DNA from: Axinella damicornis
Taxonomy: Eukaryota; Porifera; Demospongiae; Axinellida; Axinellidae
Direction of reading: 5' to 3'
NCBI GenBank assembly: GCA_963931865.1
Contig: OZ007514.1
Span: 11,953,478 to 12,017,477 of the forward strand
Length of the DNA stretch: 64,000 nucleotides
Made by a program: the position numbers and the translations under genes. This document shows, one piece after another, positions 11,115 to 24,613 of this stretch (positions are counted from its first letter, which is position 1; the number at the start of each line of letters is the position of its first letter). Below the pieces are notes generated by a model. That model did not search any database. It had not been told where the DNA came from and saw only the letters and a list, made by a program, of their open reading frames with translations.

Positions 11115-11416
11115 TGTCATGGTAAAAATGGACCCCCCCAAATTGGTTCCCCCCGGAACCAATTTGTTGATAAATACGGACCCCCGGAACTTATTTTACT
11201 GCAAAATTTGGACCCCCCCTGAAAAATTTGGACCACCCCCTGGAACTAATCTTGTTGATAAATAAGGACCCCTGGAACTTATTTCACTGCAACATTTGGA
11301 CCCCTTCCGCCAACAACTATATGGACCACACCCCTGGAACTAATTTTGTTGATAAATAAGGACCCCCGGAACTTATTTCACTGCAACATTTGGACCCCCT
11401 CCGTCAACAACTATAT
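11115..11416. mobile_element. 302-bp insertion in IFT74 copy B exon 1
   Basis: It is flanked by GTGTGCC on both sides (11108-11114 and 11417-11423), a 7-bp target duplication that copies C and D lack. It begins TGTCATGGTAAAAATGG, like the ends of the element at 2051-3032. Inside are repeats of a unit containing GGAACTTATTT and TTGTTGATAAATA. No ORF. Confidence 0.7.
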
Positions 11417-11889
11417 GTGTGCCCCAGCCAGGAGCCAATCGGAGACCCCCTTCTGGGATGATGCGGGGGAGGATACCGACCGGGGGTCGACCTCCCTATA
11501 GGATGCCCACAGGCGAGGGGCCGGGCAGAGTTGAGCTTGCATAGAGCTTGTCATGAAGCTATGATTTGTGGGTGAGGATGTGCATGCCTGCAAGGGGGAC
11601 ATTCAGCAGCTGTAGCGGTAGTCTCATGTAACCGGTCTATCACATTATGATACCGGAACTTCCCTGCGCTCAGCTCCCAAGTTTGATCCTGCATGCAAGA
11701 GAATGGACTGTCTTACATTCAGGATTTATGAAGAACCCATAGAAGTAACATCCTTGTTGTGGGCCGTTATGAACTATTGCAACCGTCTGATTGACTGATT
11801 TGTTTCCGTTTTCACACATCCACACACAAACAACACACATACACATAATTTATTACATTATGTGCACAAGTACACACACAAACACACAT

Positions 11890-12041
<152 letters not shown>

Positions 12042-12539
12042 TGGTCACACTCAGGATCTTGAGGAGAAGCAGGAGGCTCTGGACAAACTGACAGCCAAGG
12101 TGCAGACCCTGGAAGAAGAGATGGGTGGTTGCAGGAGGTAACCATGATTTCAATTTGCAACCCGTTTATTGTACGTACGTTGCATGCCACGCCCCCTTTA
12201 GCTTAGCGCCCCCCATTACTAATCATCCTGTATGGCCGGAAATTTTGGCGGGAATTAAATTTGGCGGATTGGCCGTATTACACTCCCCGTATTACACTCT
12301 TCCTGAGGGTATGAAGTTTACACTGGTCGTGTTTTCATGTAAACAGTACGTAGACATAGTGGCTGTACGTTCGAGTCACAGTACGCGTACAGTGTATAAT
12401 ATAGCGCTGGAACCAGGTACGGGTACGGGACTCAGAGAAATCGACATTCCGTCGTCAAAGGAGTTCTGTGCCTGGTAAGTTACTCAAAGAGCTTTAGACG
12501 GTCCTAAAACGGCAGTGTCTTGTTGGTGTTCAAGCAAGA

Positions 12540-12720
12540 ACGAGCGTTGCCAACCACCCTAAACAATTGCTACAGCCTTTCGCTAAGACTAGCGCGTTTT
12601 CCAGCTCTTACTTTGTATCCTCTGTTAAGTTATGGAATTTCCTGCCTGCCGAGCTTGTTTTTAACCCTTGTATTAGTTTATTTAAAAGTACTGTAAAAAA
12701 CCTTTATTTCACTCCTTAAC
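12540..12720 (+). mobile_element. LINE 3' coding remnant
   Basis: The plus-strand frame reads SSVKLWNFLPAELVFNP and then a stop near 12718, the WN(S/F)LP C-terminal pattern of CR1/L2/Jockey-like non-LTR elements. An A/T-rich tail follows (12720-12890, including an A run). The 5' part is missing. It is a different family from the minus-strand LINE at 15150. Confidence 0.55.
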
Positions 12721-12962
12721 GTATAATATATTTATATTATATATATATATCATCCATTTGCTTATTATTTTGTGTTCTGTCATGCCGTTTTATTTTTTCT
12801 TTCGGTTCCTTCATACTAGCCCTTGGCTATTGGAACTATTTATATATATACAAAAAAAAAAAAACAAAAAAAAAAAAAAAAAAAGTAGTACTAAAGCGAC
12901 AAGTACTGGCGCCTTAGCGTCGGGGCTGGCAACTACAATAGCTGTAGGATAAATACATTATT

Positions 12963-13067
12963 TACCGTGTACTGGGAAACATCACTCGTCTGTTGCCGTA
13001 TTGTCACTCGTGCCTGCGGCACTCGTGCAATACGGCAACAGACTCGTGATATTTCCCAGTACCCGGT
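12963..13067. repeat. Palindrome, about 50-bp arms
   Basis: ACCGTGTACTGGGAAA at the left is matched by TTTCCCAGTACCCGGT at the right. The inner arms CTGTTGCCGTATTG and CAATACGGCAACAG also pair. It is probably a fold-back MITE; no gene. Confidence 0.75.
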
Positions 13068-13082
13068 AAATAAATATAGGTT

Positions 13083-13225
13083 AGACACTGAGACCAAGGG
13101 ATCTACGTGATTTACTAGAAACCCGAGGGCCCTGGGCTGTAGCGTCCCTAGCGCAGCGAGGGCGCTACTAAGGGCCCGAGGGTTTCTAAATCGCGTAGAT
13201 CCAATTGGTCTCAGTGTCTAACCGA
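13083..13225. repeat. Second palindrome, about 60-bp arms
   Basis: The left end GACACTGAGACCAA pairs with TTGGTCTCAGTGTC at the right. The inner arms contain GAAACCCGAGGGCCC and GGGCCCGAGGGTTTC. It lies 15 bp from the previous palindrome and just outside the fold-back element. Confidence 0.75.
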
Positions 13226-13429
13226 TTTAGAGTATAGCAACGGTAACTACGCTAGCGCTTCAGTTGTCAACAAAATAACCTACGAGTCGGAGGTCCTTTT
13301 CCACGAAATAACAGACTGGCTACGTGGCTACGAGTACGACAAGGCCACGAGGCGCTCGAGTGACTTGCGCGCACGATCGAGCAGTCACATGGCTCCGCCC
13401 CTCAACTTGCATAAGGGTGCAGTATTGGT

Positions 13430-14120
13430 CTAATAGACAAAATAGACATCATTATACCAAGTTATACTGTATAATGTCAAACTTGAAGATTAGATAACTT
13501 TTACAAATAGACAAAGTTATACTGTATAATGTCAAACTTGCAAGATTAGATAGGTAAAATTTTAGTGGTGTCTATTTTGTATAAATAGATTCACTTTATA
13601 CAGTAGTTATATTACATTTTGACATTATACCAGGTTATACTGTATAAAGTCAGACTTGCACAATTATCTAAACTAAAATTTTATCTGTGTCTATTTTGTA
13701 TATTTTGTATATTTTGTATAATTTGATTCACTTTATACAGTAGTTATATTACAGTTTGACATTATACCAGGTTATACTGTATAAAGTCAGACTTGCACAA
13801 TTAGATAATTATATCAAACTAAAATTTTAGTGGTGTCTATTTTGTCTATTTTGTATATTTTATATAATTAGATTCATTTTATACAGTAGTTATATTAGAG
13901 TTTGACATTATACCAGGTTATACTGTATAAAGTCAGACTTGCACAATTAGATAATTATATCAAGTTATACCAAACTAAAATTTTAGGGGTGTCTATTTTG
14001 TCTATTTTGTATATTTTGTATAATTAGATTCACTTTATACAATAGTTATATTAGAGTTAGACATTATACCAAATTATACTCTATAAAGTCAGACTTGCAA
14101 GATTACCAAGTTATACTAGG
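13430..14120 (-). repeat. Left satellite array (inverted relative to the right one)
   Basis: Four to five irregular units, roughly 137-157 bp apart, containing TACAGTAGTTATATTA, TTTGACATTATACCAGGTTA and TCTATTTTGTATATTTTGTA. The first and third strings, and the TTTGACATTATAC part of the second, are the reverse complement of motifs in the right array. Indels make the units unequal. Confidence 0.75.
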
Positions 14121-15149
14121 CCTATGTCAGACAACAGTTTTTCCAATGGCAGCGAAGCAAACTCACTCCGAACCACCCACCAGTCAGTTGAAAACTTCCC
14201 ATGGATGCTGCCAAGCTGGCCTGTTAGCCCTTTCTGATTGCAAAATCTGACGCAAAAGCTCACAAACTCAACCTTGAAGTTTGATGCCACTGCCTATTGT
14301 TGGCATGTTGTACTCAGGCACTAAGATCATACCAGCTAGAAGGTACTCGTATTGCTGTTATACGTCGTTTTTGTTGTGTGTTTCTAGCTAGTTTCTGCGC
14401 GGAGGGACGGAGGTAACTTGTACGTTATGTATCTTTAATGAGCACACGGTATCCCGTAATATTAACTGCCTTGTAATAATTCTGTGTTTTGCACCTACTT
14501 AACGCGTAACTAGTAAGAGGGCGGCACCCTCGAAACTTGATATATAGACATACATGTCTGTATGCCTGCATTTTAACACAGCGCCAGCCCCAGGCATAGC
14601 GACTGGCTTAAGGAGCCAGTACATGTATGTGGGGGTCATGGAACAATATAGATGAGTCATCAATTTTTTTCTTCATAAAAAACGTCCTTACTCAGCCTAT
14701 TGGTTTGCTAATGTTCCTCCCTTTGCTGTTGCTGTATCTCTCCTTGATTTCTGAGGTCAAAGGTCACGTGCATATTTAATTAATGAGCTTCAACAATGAG
14801 GTCCAACTATAGTCATGGATAACATGCCTTCTGTTTCTACACTTCAAGAAAGGCTGGAGTTTGGAAAATAACTGCTCTTCTAATTCTTCAAGCAGGCAGA
14901 GAATCATAACTGGAGCTCAATTAGAGTGATTTGAAGATGGTTCTTTCCCAACAAATTTGTGTGACCTCATAAGAAACAGCTGGTACAAGTTATGGACGCT
15001 CAAAGCCGTAACAAACCTATAAGAAATTTTTTATTTTTTTTGTATATAATAATTTAGCCAAAGGCAGGGATACATAAATAGCATACAAGCTAATACTGGT
15101 ATGTACCCAAAGTTATCTATAGTTATAAGCAAATAATATAATGGGAACA

Positions 15150-16575
15150 TTAATTAGTGAGATAGTTAGTTAGGTTTCTCTTGAAAATGTCTGCATTAAG
15201 ACTTTCCACCACATGCAAGGGTAGAGTATTCCATGTGCGAGGAGTGTCACAGAAAAAAGAGTGGAAGTACGAGTTGGTGTGAGCTCTTGGAACTATTAAA
15301 GTATGTCTGTGTGATCTTGTGAAGTGGCTGGTGGTCCGAGTTTCGACTGGAAATGGTTCAGGGAGTGAGTAGCGGCCGTTTAGAATGTTGTATAGATAAG
15401 ACAGCTTGAGAATAAGCCTTCTTTTTCTAAGACTGGGAACTCCATGTGCATTGAGTAGAGCATTGTAGTTACTGGACCATTGCTTAGTACACACTCTCAT
15501 GGCGAATTTCTGGACAGCTTCTAGTGAATTGATTAGACCCTGCTGGTGAGGGTCCCATGCGGGTACTGCATACTCTAGGTCAGGCCGGATGCAAGACAGG
15601 TACAATTGCAGCATGGTGGACGGTGTGGCATGTTGATAGTATTTGCGATACAGTATTCCAATTTTTGTCTTGCTTTTTTGCAGACTTCCATTACCTGTTT
15701 GGACCAGGTGAGATCAGATGTTATGATTCATTGTTATCCAGATCCCTAAATATTTATAAGCATCCACTCGTTCCAGTGGTGAACCATTTACTGTAAGAGC
15801 CACCGGTGTGAATGATTGACGTCTCTTTGAGATTAACATGTACCTGCATTTGTTGGCGTTGAAGTCCAATAAATTATCGTTAGTCCAGAAACAGAGTTTT
15901 GTAACATCATTTTGGAGGAGAGCAAAATCTTCTATATTCTGAATTAGACGATAGAGAAGAATGTTGTCGGCAAAGAGTGACAGGTTACCAGCTGTTAGCG
16001 CCACTTTTGTAATTCCATCAATGAAAAGAATTGGGCCGAGAACTGATCCCTGGGGCACTCCAGAACTTACTGGTAGTACTTCTGATGATGATCCATCCAC
16101 ACAGACATATTGCTTCCTGTTAGTTAGGTAGGTAGTAATCCATTTAAGGATGTAGGAGTTGACTTTAAGGTCTCTGAGTTTCCTTAGTAGCAGTCTGTGA
16201 GGGACAGAATCGAAAGCCTTACGGTAGTCAAAGAAAACGGCACAGATGTCAAAGCCAGCCTCAAGTGACCTGTGCCAATTGTCCAGGACAGCTAGTAGGG
16301 CTCCAGTCGAAGATTTGCCTTTAGTGAACCCCCACTGTTGTTGGGAAAGGGGAGCATGAGAATTGAGGTGCTCAGTTAGAAGATTTACTACGTGCTTCTC
16401 GAGGAGTTTACTGAGAATAGACAATAAGGAAATGGGACGGTAGTTAGAGGGGTTTGAGTTGTCACCTGATTTGGGGATGGGGGAGACACGTGCAGTTTTC
16501 CACTCGCTTGGTAGTTCTCCAGAAGTAAGGGATACATTGAATAGCTTGGTGACAGCTGGAGTTATACTTAGATTC
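15150..16575 (-). mobile_element. 5'-truncated, inactive non-LTR retrotransposon (reverse transcriptase)
   Basis: On the minus strand, 16575-15714 encodes reverse transcriptase: SNYRPISLLSILSKLLE, QWGFTKGKSSTGALL, DYRKAFDSVPH and SSGVPQGSVLGPILF blocks, then thumb residues (KYLGIWIT). A second frame, 15614-15150, has the C-terminal block SCIRPDLEYAVPAWDPH through RTWNTLP. The frame is broken between the two. The catalytic motif reads FADN instead of FADD, and the segment after PILF is shortened, so the enzyme is dead. The endonuclease region is missing: the 5' end abuts the satellite array near 16575. The motifs fit a CR1/L2/Jockey-like LINE; clade assignment needs a tree. Confidence 0.85.
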
Positions 16576-18010
16576 AGCCATAGCCATAGTCAAACTCTAC
16601 TGTATAAATGCTGTCTATTATACAAAATAGAATTAGACACAGTCTTGGTAGTGATGGTCATGAAAATAATTATACAAACTGCATGTATTATAATATAACT
16701 ACTGTATAAACACCGTCTAATTAGACAAATTAGACACAGCTCTGGTAGTGGTCTTGAAAATATACAAACTGATTATACTGTATAATGTCAAACTCTAATA
16801 TAACTACTGTATAAACACTGTCTAATTATACAAAATATACAAAATAGACAAATTAGACACAGCTTTGGTTGTGATGGTCTTGAAATATACAAACTGATTA
16901 TACTATATAATGTCAAACTCTAATATAACTACTGTATAAACACTGTCTAATTATACAAAATATACAAAATAGACAAATTAGACACAGCTTTGGTAGTGAT
17001 GTCTTGAAAATATACAAACTGATTATACTGTATAATGTCAAACTCTAATATAACTACTGTATAAACACTGTCTAATTATACAAAATATACAAAATAGACA
17101 AATTAGACACAGCTTTGGTTGTGATGGTCTTGAAATATACAAACTGATTATACTGTATAATGTCAAACTCTAATATAACTACTGTATAAACACTGTCTAA
17201 TTATACAAAATATACAAAATAGACAAATTAGACACAGCTTTGGTAGTGATGTCTTGAAAATATACAAACTGATTATACTGTATAATGTCAAACTCTAATA
17301 TAACTACTGTATAAACAATGTCTAATTATACAAAATATACAAAATAGACAAATTAGACACAGCTTTGGTATACTAGTGATGGTCTTGAAACAAACTGATT
17401 ATACTGTATAATGTCAAACTCTAATATAACTACTGTATAAACACTGTCTAATTATACAAAATATACAAAATAGACAAATTAGACACAGCTTTGGTTGTGA
17501 TGGTCTTGAAATATACAAACTGATTATACTGTATAATGTCAAACTTTAATATAACTACTGTATAAACACTGTCTAATTATACAAAATATACAAAATAGAC
17601 AAATTAGACACAGCTTTGGTAGTGATGATCTTGAAAATATACAAACTGATTATACTGTATAATGTCAAACTCTAATATAACTACTGTATAAACACTGTCT
17701 AATTATACAAAATATACAAAATAGACAAATTAGACACAGCTTTGGTTGTGATGGTCTTGAAATATACAAACTGATTATACTGTATAATGTCAAACTTTAA
17801 TATAACTACTGTATAAACACTGTCTAATTATACAAAATATACAAAATAGACAAATTAGACACAGCTTTGGTAGTGATGTCTTGAAAATATACAAACTGAT
17901 TATACTGTATAATGTCAAACTCTAATATAACTACTGTATAAACACTGTCTAATTATACAAAATATACATAATAGACAAATTAGACAGCCTTGGTAGTGAT
18001 CAATGTCATC
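16570..18010 (+). repeat. Right satellite array, 125-bp unit in A/B dimers
   Basis: Nine to ten units spaced 125-126 bp, measured at AGCTTTGGT (16861, 16986, 17111, 17236, 17361, 17487, 17612, 17738, 17863). Units mostly alternate between a TTGTGATGGTCTTG form and a TAGTGATGTCTTG form, a 250-bp higher-order repeat. Each contains AAACTGATTATACTGTATAA and AATATAACTACTGTATAAAC. Confidence 0.9.
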
Positions 18011-18701
18011 TTATATTCTTTATACTGGCTAAAATCAAAATATACAATGTTATATCGGTATAATCATTGTCTAAAATGTATAATATATATACTTATAATG
18101 TATATATTATACAAGATATAATTATAGAAAATATAAATTATATAATAAACCAATACTGCACCGCTCTCTCAACTTGGCTCCACCCCACCAGTGACCGCCC
18201 GCTTTTATAGCTCCTCCTTCTAGCGCTCATGGTTTGCTGTAGCCGTTGTACTTCCAACAAAAACGTACACAGACTGAGTATACAAATATTTGCACGGTCT
18301 GTAATAATTCTAAAGCAGCTGTATAATACAGTAGCCTGTTAGTTGCCATGGATTCAAGTGGGTAGTAAACAATAACTTGTTACAAGTACAGTACCCTGTG
18401 GGCTCAATAGTGAAACCCCGTACGAGGTTTCACTATGGGATTTAGATACCTCGCAGTGAGCAATCTGATTGGTGGAATTTGTACAACTATACTCTAATAT
18501 ATATGTACTGCATCTCTACATGATAATGAATAACCATAACGCAACTAGCTAAGCCTGGGGCACTTACATGTCGAGTCCATGATTCATGGACTGTACGGGA
18601 TTTAGAGACCACGCTGTATCCAATCAGATTGCTGGATTCCAAGTAGCAACTATTGCTATGGAGACCTTGATTTTATATGCTTCTCTCTCTCGTGTGTTCA
18701 G

Positions 18702-19157
18702 GTCGGGTGTGCCCCAACCAGGAGCCAATCGGAGACCTCCCTCCGGGATGATGCGGGGGAGGATACCTACCGGGGGTCGACCTCCCTATAGGATTCCCAC
18801 AGGTGAGGGGGTAGAGCTGAGTGAGACCTATTTGTGTGCATAGAGCAAAGGGCGGCCACTCTAATGCATGCCCTACTCAGAGCTACGACCGAGGTCACAG
18901 CAGCTCCTGTGACCGTCCAAAAAGTACCTGTGACCCAGGGGGGAGAGGTGTTAGGGGTTTACTCTGATACATGTGGTTCTGACTATGCAAATGCAGTTTT
19001 AGTCCGGCACCACAGGACTTATGAAGAAGTAGAAGTAACATTGTTGTTGTGGGCTGTTATGCAACCATCTGAATTTGTATGATCGACTGATTTGTTTCCA
19101 TTTTCACACATGCACACATGAAAACACATACGCACCTATGCACATGCACACATTTAT

Positions 19158-19225
<68 letters not shown>

Positions 19226-21028
19226 GCAAGGAGCTGGAGTGGTAAGTATTCAATCCTGACTGCATCCTGTACCCACTGTGTGATTGTGCCATATCAAAGA
19301 GACTGTGAAGTGCTGGTGCTTCTATCATAAGTGTGGTCTAATCTTGTCAGCACATGTAGTTATGTAAATTGTTACGAGTAGTAGTGTGCACTTGTTTTGT
19401 CAGGACTTTCTGGTTTAACTCCTTACCTACCATACAAAGCTGCTTAACTCCTTACTGACCGTACGAAACTACTTAACTCTTTACTGACCATTAACGTACT
19501 ACTTAACTGAGATTTTGGATGACAAGACACCATTAAAGAGTTAATTCATACTACATGTACATGTAGGTACTGACTCTAACATGACGTACGTACCATAAGA
19601 TAAATGATTATAGGGCTAAATGAGGTTCAATAAACTACATTGTATACTGAGAGTTGGTGTCTATAGAGGAAGAGAATGCACTAGAGTTGTACCAGGCTAT
19701 TTCATTGACATTGTCTTGCAGATGCCTGGCACGGCTGCTAGGCCGGGATCCAGGGGGGGAGCACAGGGAATGGGAGGTCAGTGCTGTGTGCACAGAGACT
19801 GCACTTTGATCACAAGTTTGATGAAGACCTCTGAATATGATCCTCCTGTGCAGCTCTCGGCTCGCAGATCAAGGTGGCTGATCGTCCAGTGACCCAGCAG
19901 GGACTGGGGGGACTCAAGACCGGGGCAAGAGGTACTCACAACACCTGTACTAAACACTAGTCATTTCATAGTCCTCAGCTGATCACTCAGGCCTGTACTC
20001 AACACTAGTCACTTCATAGTCCTCAGCTGATCACTCAGGCCCATCATGTAGTTTGCACTGAATAGCTTAACTAATGGATGTACTCACACTATGTATGCCC
20101 ACAGGCCACAGGCCACAGGCCACAGGCCACAGGCAATGACTGTTGGCCATGATTATCAACATCGTGTGGATATGGAGAGATCCTAATATTGACCACACTG
20201 TTGAGTATTGAGACGTGATTTTTCAACAGCCATGAATATACGGCAGCATATGCCATTGGCTAGCTTGTACATATACAACAAAGACACTCCCACCTAAATT
20301 GGTGAATGTGCTATGAATGTCATTAAAATGTTTTGCTCTCCTGAATATCATGATATGTATCTGTTTCAAGACTTCTGAAAGCTTTCTTGAATAATTATGG
20401 TTTGTACTGTGTGTGTGTTGTGTACGGAGTGTCCTTCCTGTCATCTAGGTCCGATGCGTCAGGTGCAGGACAGGTCCTATTTCCTGGGCATCCTGAGGTG
20501 AGTACACATGCACCCATCATATCTCAGACACCCGCTGGTCAACTCAGCCGCTCCCGTCTGCTGCAGAGTGTGAGGGGGAAGGATTCGTCACATGAACAAT
20601 GTCTCGGTTCTGTTTTGCACTGGGAAGGAACTTAATCCTCAAATTTTTTGGCAGTATTTTTTGCTTTGACTTGATCCGGGTGATAAGCCACTTTGACTTC
20701 GATTATTCTATCCTACATTGTTTACTCCGATCCTTCCCATTCTGCTGAAATCTTTCTTTCCATTCCATTCCGAACTGGTGTGTATTCCATCCTACCATGA
20801 CTGGATTCCATACTACACTTTGACCGCACTCCATACTCCACCCTTACCACATTCCATTCCCCTGCACAGTGGAAAGATCCAGGAGCTGAACATGGAGATA
20901 CTGAAGACGACTCGGGAGATCGACGTGTACAGCCAGGACAGTGCCACCTACCTTGCCTTTGAGCTCAGCATGGCATAAGTCATTCAGTAGATGGGACCAT
21001 AACTAGGGAAGTATGTGACTGTGTGTGT

Positions 21029-21079
<51 letters not shown>

Positions 21080-21434
21080 ATATAGTGGCGCTTCAAAAGT
21101 GGATGGTTTGTAAGTACCTCAAATTGTTGAGTTTGTCAATGGTGGGGTACGTTATCCAAATATGGATTGGAAGATAATGAAATGTACATGTACTTGCTGT
21201 TGTGTCTTCAAACCTTTGGGGTTAGAAAGGTTTCACAATCTCAAAATGGATATCAGGAGACTTGCCCTCCTTGCTGACGTTGGTAGTATGTACACAGGGT
21301 GTGGTTCTAGCCTCGTTCCCAGGCCGCGTGGCCTTGGAACGAGGCTAGGTGTGGTTCTTGTTACCACATGCAGGGCCGAGGCTTTGGCAGCAGAGATCAA
21401 GGAACTGCAGGGAGAGATGGCAGATTACAACACT
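18702..21434 (+). pseudogene. IFT74: IFT74 5' exons, copy C (broken)
   Basis: Exons: 18702-18802, microexon 19231-19241, 19722-19776, 19854-19931, 20449-20497, 20870-20963 and 21374-21434. Exon 1 is in frame (RPPSGMMRGRIPTGGRPPYR). Phases run through to the coiled-coil exon. There a 10-bp deletion between two GAG triplets removes the end of the exon and its GT donor (copy A: TTTGAGAAGAGGTGAG; copy C: TTTGAGCTCAGC). The next exon keeps a good GTGAGT donor, which copy A lost. Copies A and C therefore carry different lesions. The rest of IFT74 is absent. The microexon acceptor again follows (CA)n (19158-19223). Confidence 0.85.
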
Positions 21435-22417
21435 GTGAGTTTTCAGATAAACACACTATCTCTGACAAACTGCTGAGGTGTGATAATTATGTTCAGAAAA
21501 GGTGGCGTTCATTAAATATCATTGATTGTATATCTTTCACCAGTGAGAATTTAATACATGACATTTTGTTGAATTCAAAATTCTCACTCGTGTTCCAGCA
21601 CCTACATGTAGGAAGATATATATTATACCACTGAACACTATACATTTGACCTTACAGAAAAGGTCAACTTCAGCACACTAAATTGCTAATTCCCTTCATG
21701 CTCACCGTCTTCGACCAAGATTAGGTGGATGTTATTATATACAACCATACCCCTACTTACCTCGAAACAGTGTATATAGCCCTTCCCTTTGCCATCTTCG
21801 AGGAGAGAAATATATCACTATAGAACTGCACAGTGTAAGAAACACCATTTTCAGACAGGAAGTGACTGCGCACTGAAATTAATTTTCCGGAAGTTTGCAC
21901 GTTGGCAATTGGATTGTCTGTCTGTCCAGTGAAAGTCAAGTGCTTTGTTTCACTATTAAATTATTATTGACTCCAATGCACGTCTTCATGACCTTGGATA
22001 CGGGCATACACGAACAGATGATTAATCAAATGAGCCTTGCCAAATTCTCCAAATTATCACAGACTGCATGAAGTACAGCCAGACCTGCCTACTAACTATA
22101 CCAGTAATGCATTATAGAATTGTGTTGTGTCAGTTATAGGAGATGAGTACTGCAATAATTATTATAACTTCAGCACTAGTCACCGGATGGTTATTCCGAT
22201 TGGGCATGAGACTACAATCATGTGGAATCTGGCATGCACAAGTTGCAGTTCACCAGTATTGTTGTGTAGCTAGCACTATGGGTAATTACACTGAAGAAAA
22301 ACTGAAACAAATAAACTGCACATGCCACTCACAACCAGTCACTATTACAATGCAGAAGAATAATCAGCATTTCACATGTTTATGTAATTATGGGCAATTG
22401 TTCCTTGATGTTCAATG
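21435..22417. other. Spacer before the E3 3' end, no gene seen
   Basis: Parallel to 7119-8162. The last 250 bp probably form the 3' untranslated region of E3. No splice-linked ORF found. Confidence 0.5.
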
Positions 22418-24552
22418 TCACAAGCTATTCTGCTGCTCTGGACTCTGACCTTGCATACCAACCTGATATGCAACGTTTGTTTCAGTAGCTATTGGTTGCA
22501 TCGCAATCTCATACGCAACGTTCTTCTTGGTGTCTATGGTTTGCCTCCCGGCAAGGTTCAGCTCCACAACTGCATACTCTGGATAATCTCTGGCTGCTAC
22601 ACTGTTCTGTCTCTTGTGTAGTTGCACTCTTAATCGGATGTGACAGCACAGCACTGCTCCAAACAGTGCAATAGCAACGACTGCTACAATGGAAGGAATC
22701 ACTGCTGCAGCAATCACAGCTCCTGGAGATTCAGAATCTGAAGGAATTACAAATGTCATGATATGCAGTGTTAAACTGCTGTGATTTCTGGGACTTGGTT
22801 TCAAGAGGAGTGAGATTACTTAAGGAGGTTCCAAAGTAAAGATCAATGTTATCAAAGGTATATACGTGCTCAGTTCATTTGGGAGTTTATAGCACACTGA
22901 GTTCTTGGGAGAAAGGCAACCCTTGTGATAACTTTGTGAGTCTCAAAAATATTAACTTCCTTGACATACATGTCACCAACGATTCCACATGCTAGTTATG
23001 GTTCTGGAGCTCACTGTAAGAAAAAGTGGCCACCTCATTTCCCATTCCATCAAAGAAACAAGTCTCAATGTCTAGGCCAGGTTAATAGATATAGCTGCTG
23101 CCCTTGATTGAACAGTCAAATCACAAGAAATAGGCATCTTTTCATGAAAATAGGGCACAGCAAAACACGAATTGTTGTTATGGCTGAAGCTGTGTTATTC
23201 CAGACGTATAGTGTGTGGGTAAACAGCTGACTTTAAGATGCTACTATAGCTAAGCTGGGAGTTGCCGGTTAGGAATGATGTTTACCAAGCTCACAGCACA
23301 CAGGGTATTCTGTCTTTGTACATAGATATGCCAGGAGGTACATTTTGCACTTGCAACTCATAATCACGTGCTGGGAGTTACTAAATTGTAAACAGCACGC
23401 AACCTGATGTTTACAAATACTTTCAACCCCCCAGACAACTGTTGTTTTGCAAAGTTAACCCCAGAGGTACTCAACTGGTAATGATCATACTTCGTTCAAC
23501 ACTGAGAATGAGAGGACTTGAGAACTGCCCAGTTCCAACTCCTGTGACTGCTTGGATCTGAATGCAGAGCAAATTAACAACAAATCAACCTTTATTTACT
23601 GTATTTGCCATGCACAACATTATTGTGTACAGTGCATGCATACAAAACGCTAGAAAAACTCGAAACTGTACCCACTGCATGTAGCAGAAAGTGGGATAAC
23701 GCACCTGAACACGGTAAGTCCCGCTTCTTAGCCCCAACATTGTAAAATTGAAAGTCATTCCAGTCACTTCTCTCACTACAATCACAAAGTCTTCATTTTC
23801 CTCCGCATCCACACGTGATATGCGGATATCATAATGTAGGATCACCCCATTTGGCTCAGCTGGAGGTAGCCATGTGATGATGGTACTGCCCTTACTGATG
23901 TTAAAAGCAGGAAGTGATATGATGGAGGGCACTGAGGGAAGAGGATGGAGAAATGGTGTAGGAGGAAGAGGAAATGGGGAATAATGGTAGAAGTAAGAGG
24001 AGGGTACTGTGAGGAGGATGGAGATAGGAGGATGGAGATAGGTGCAAGCAAGGAGCTGCAACTGGCTGTTTAAACAAAGATAAAATTAATCTCTACTCTA
24101 GGTCACAATTATACATCCAGCCAGCCCATACCTCCTTCCCCAGTGGTGATGGTTGCACTGACAGTCCTCCCACTGGCGTCAGTGGCCTGGGCTGACACTC
24201 CATTCTCACCACTCACCATCACCACATACTGTGTGAATGGCCTGAGGCCAGTGATCTGACCGACAGTGACATTGACTCGACCGTACACTCTCCCATTGTC
24301 TGGGACACCTGCCCTCTGATAGGAGACTTGGTACTCCAGGTCATCTCTCCCTCCATTGCTCACTGGAGGGTCCCAACTGAGCTGGACTGTGGTGTTGGTC
24401 ACTTGGAGCACTTGCAAGTTGAGCGGAGCAGAGGGGGGCTCTGTACGTGTGTGTGTGTGTGACAAGGGGAGAGCAGATGAGCGTGTGTGTGTGCGTGTGT
24501 GTTATGTGTGTGTGTGTGTGTGTGTGTGTTATGTGTGTGTGTGTGTGTGTGT

Positions 24553-24613
<61 letters not shown>

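Larger units (their letters stand above)
13382..18195. mobile_element. 4.8-kb fold-back element with inverted satellite arms
   Basis: The two ends are inverted copies. At the left, a CAACTTGC segment runs into GTGCAGTATTGGT (to 13431). At the right, ACCAATACTGCAC (from 18159) is followed by TCAACTTGGCTCCACCC. Next to each end lies an AT-rich satellite array, in opposite orientation on the two sides (13430-14120 and 16570-18010). The interior holds 1 kb without genes and a decayed LINE. No transposase is visible. It separates IFT74 copies B and C, which normally neighbour single array units. Whether the whole is one mobile unit, or a satellite invaded by a LINE, is an inference. Confidence 0.5.

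Noticed and set aside
12125..12478. 117-codon plus-strand frame after the IFT74 copy B coiled-coil exon
   Set aside because: It starts inside the exon in another frame, has no domain I recognise, and is not found beside copies A, C or D.
13430..18010. CRISPR-like array
   Set aside because: The units are AT-rich tandem satellites without unique spacers, in an animal genome with introns.
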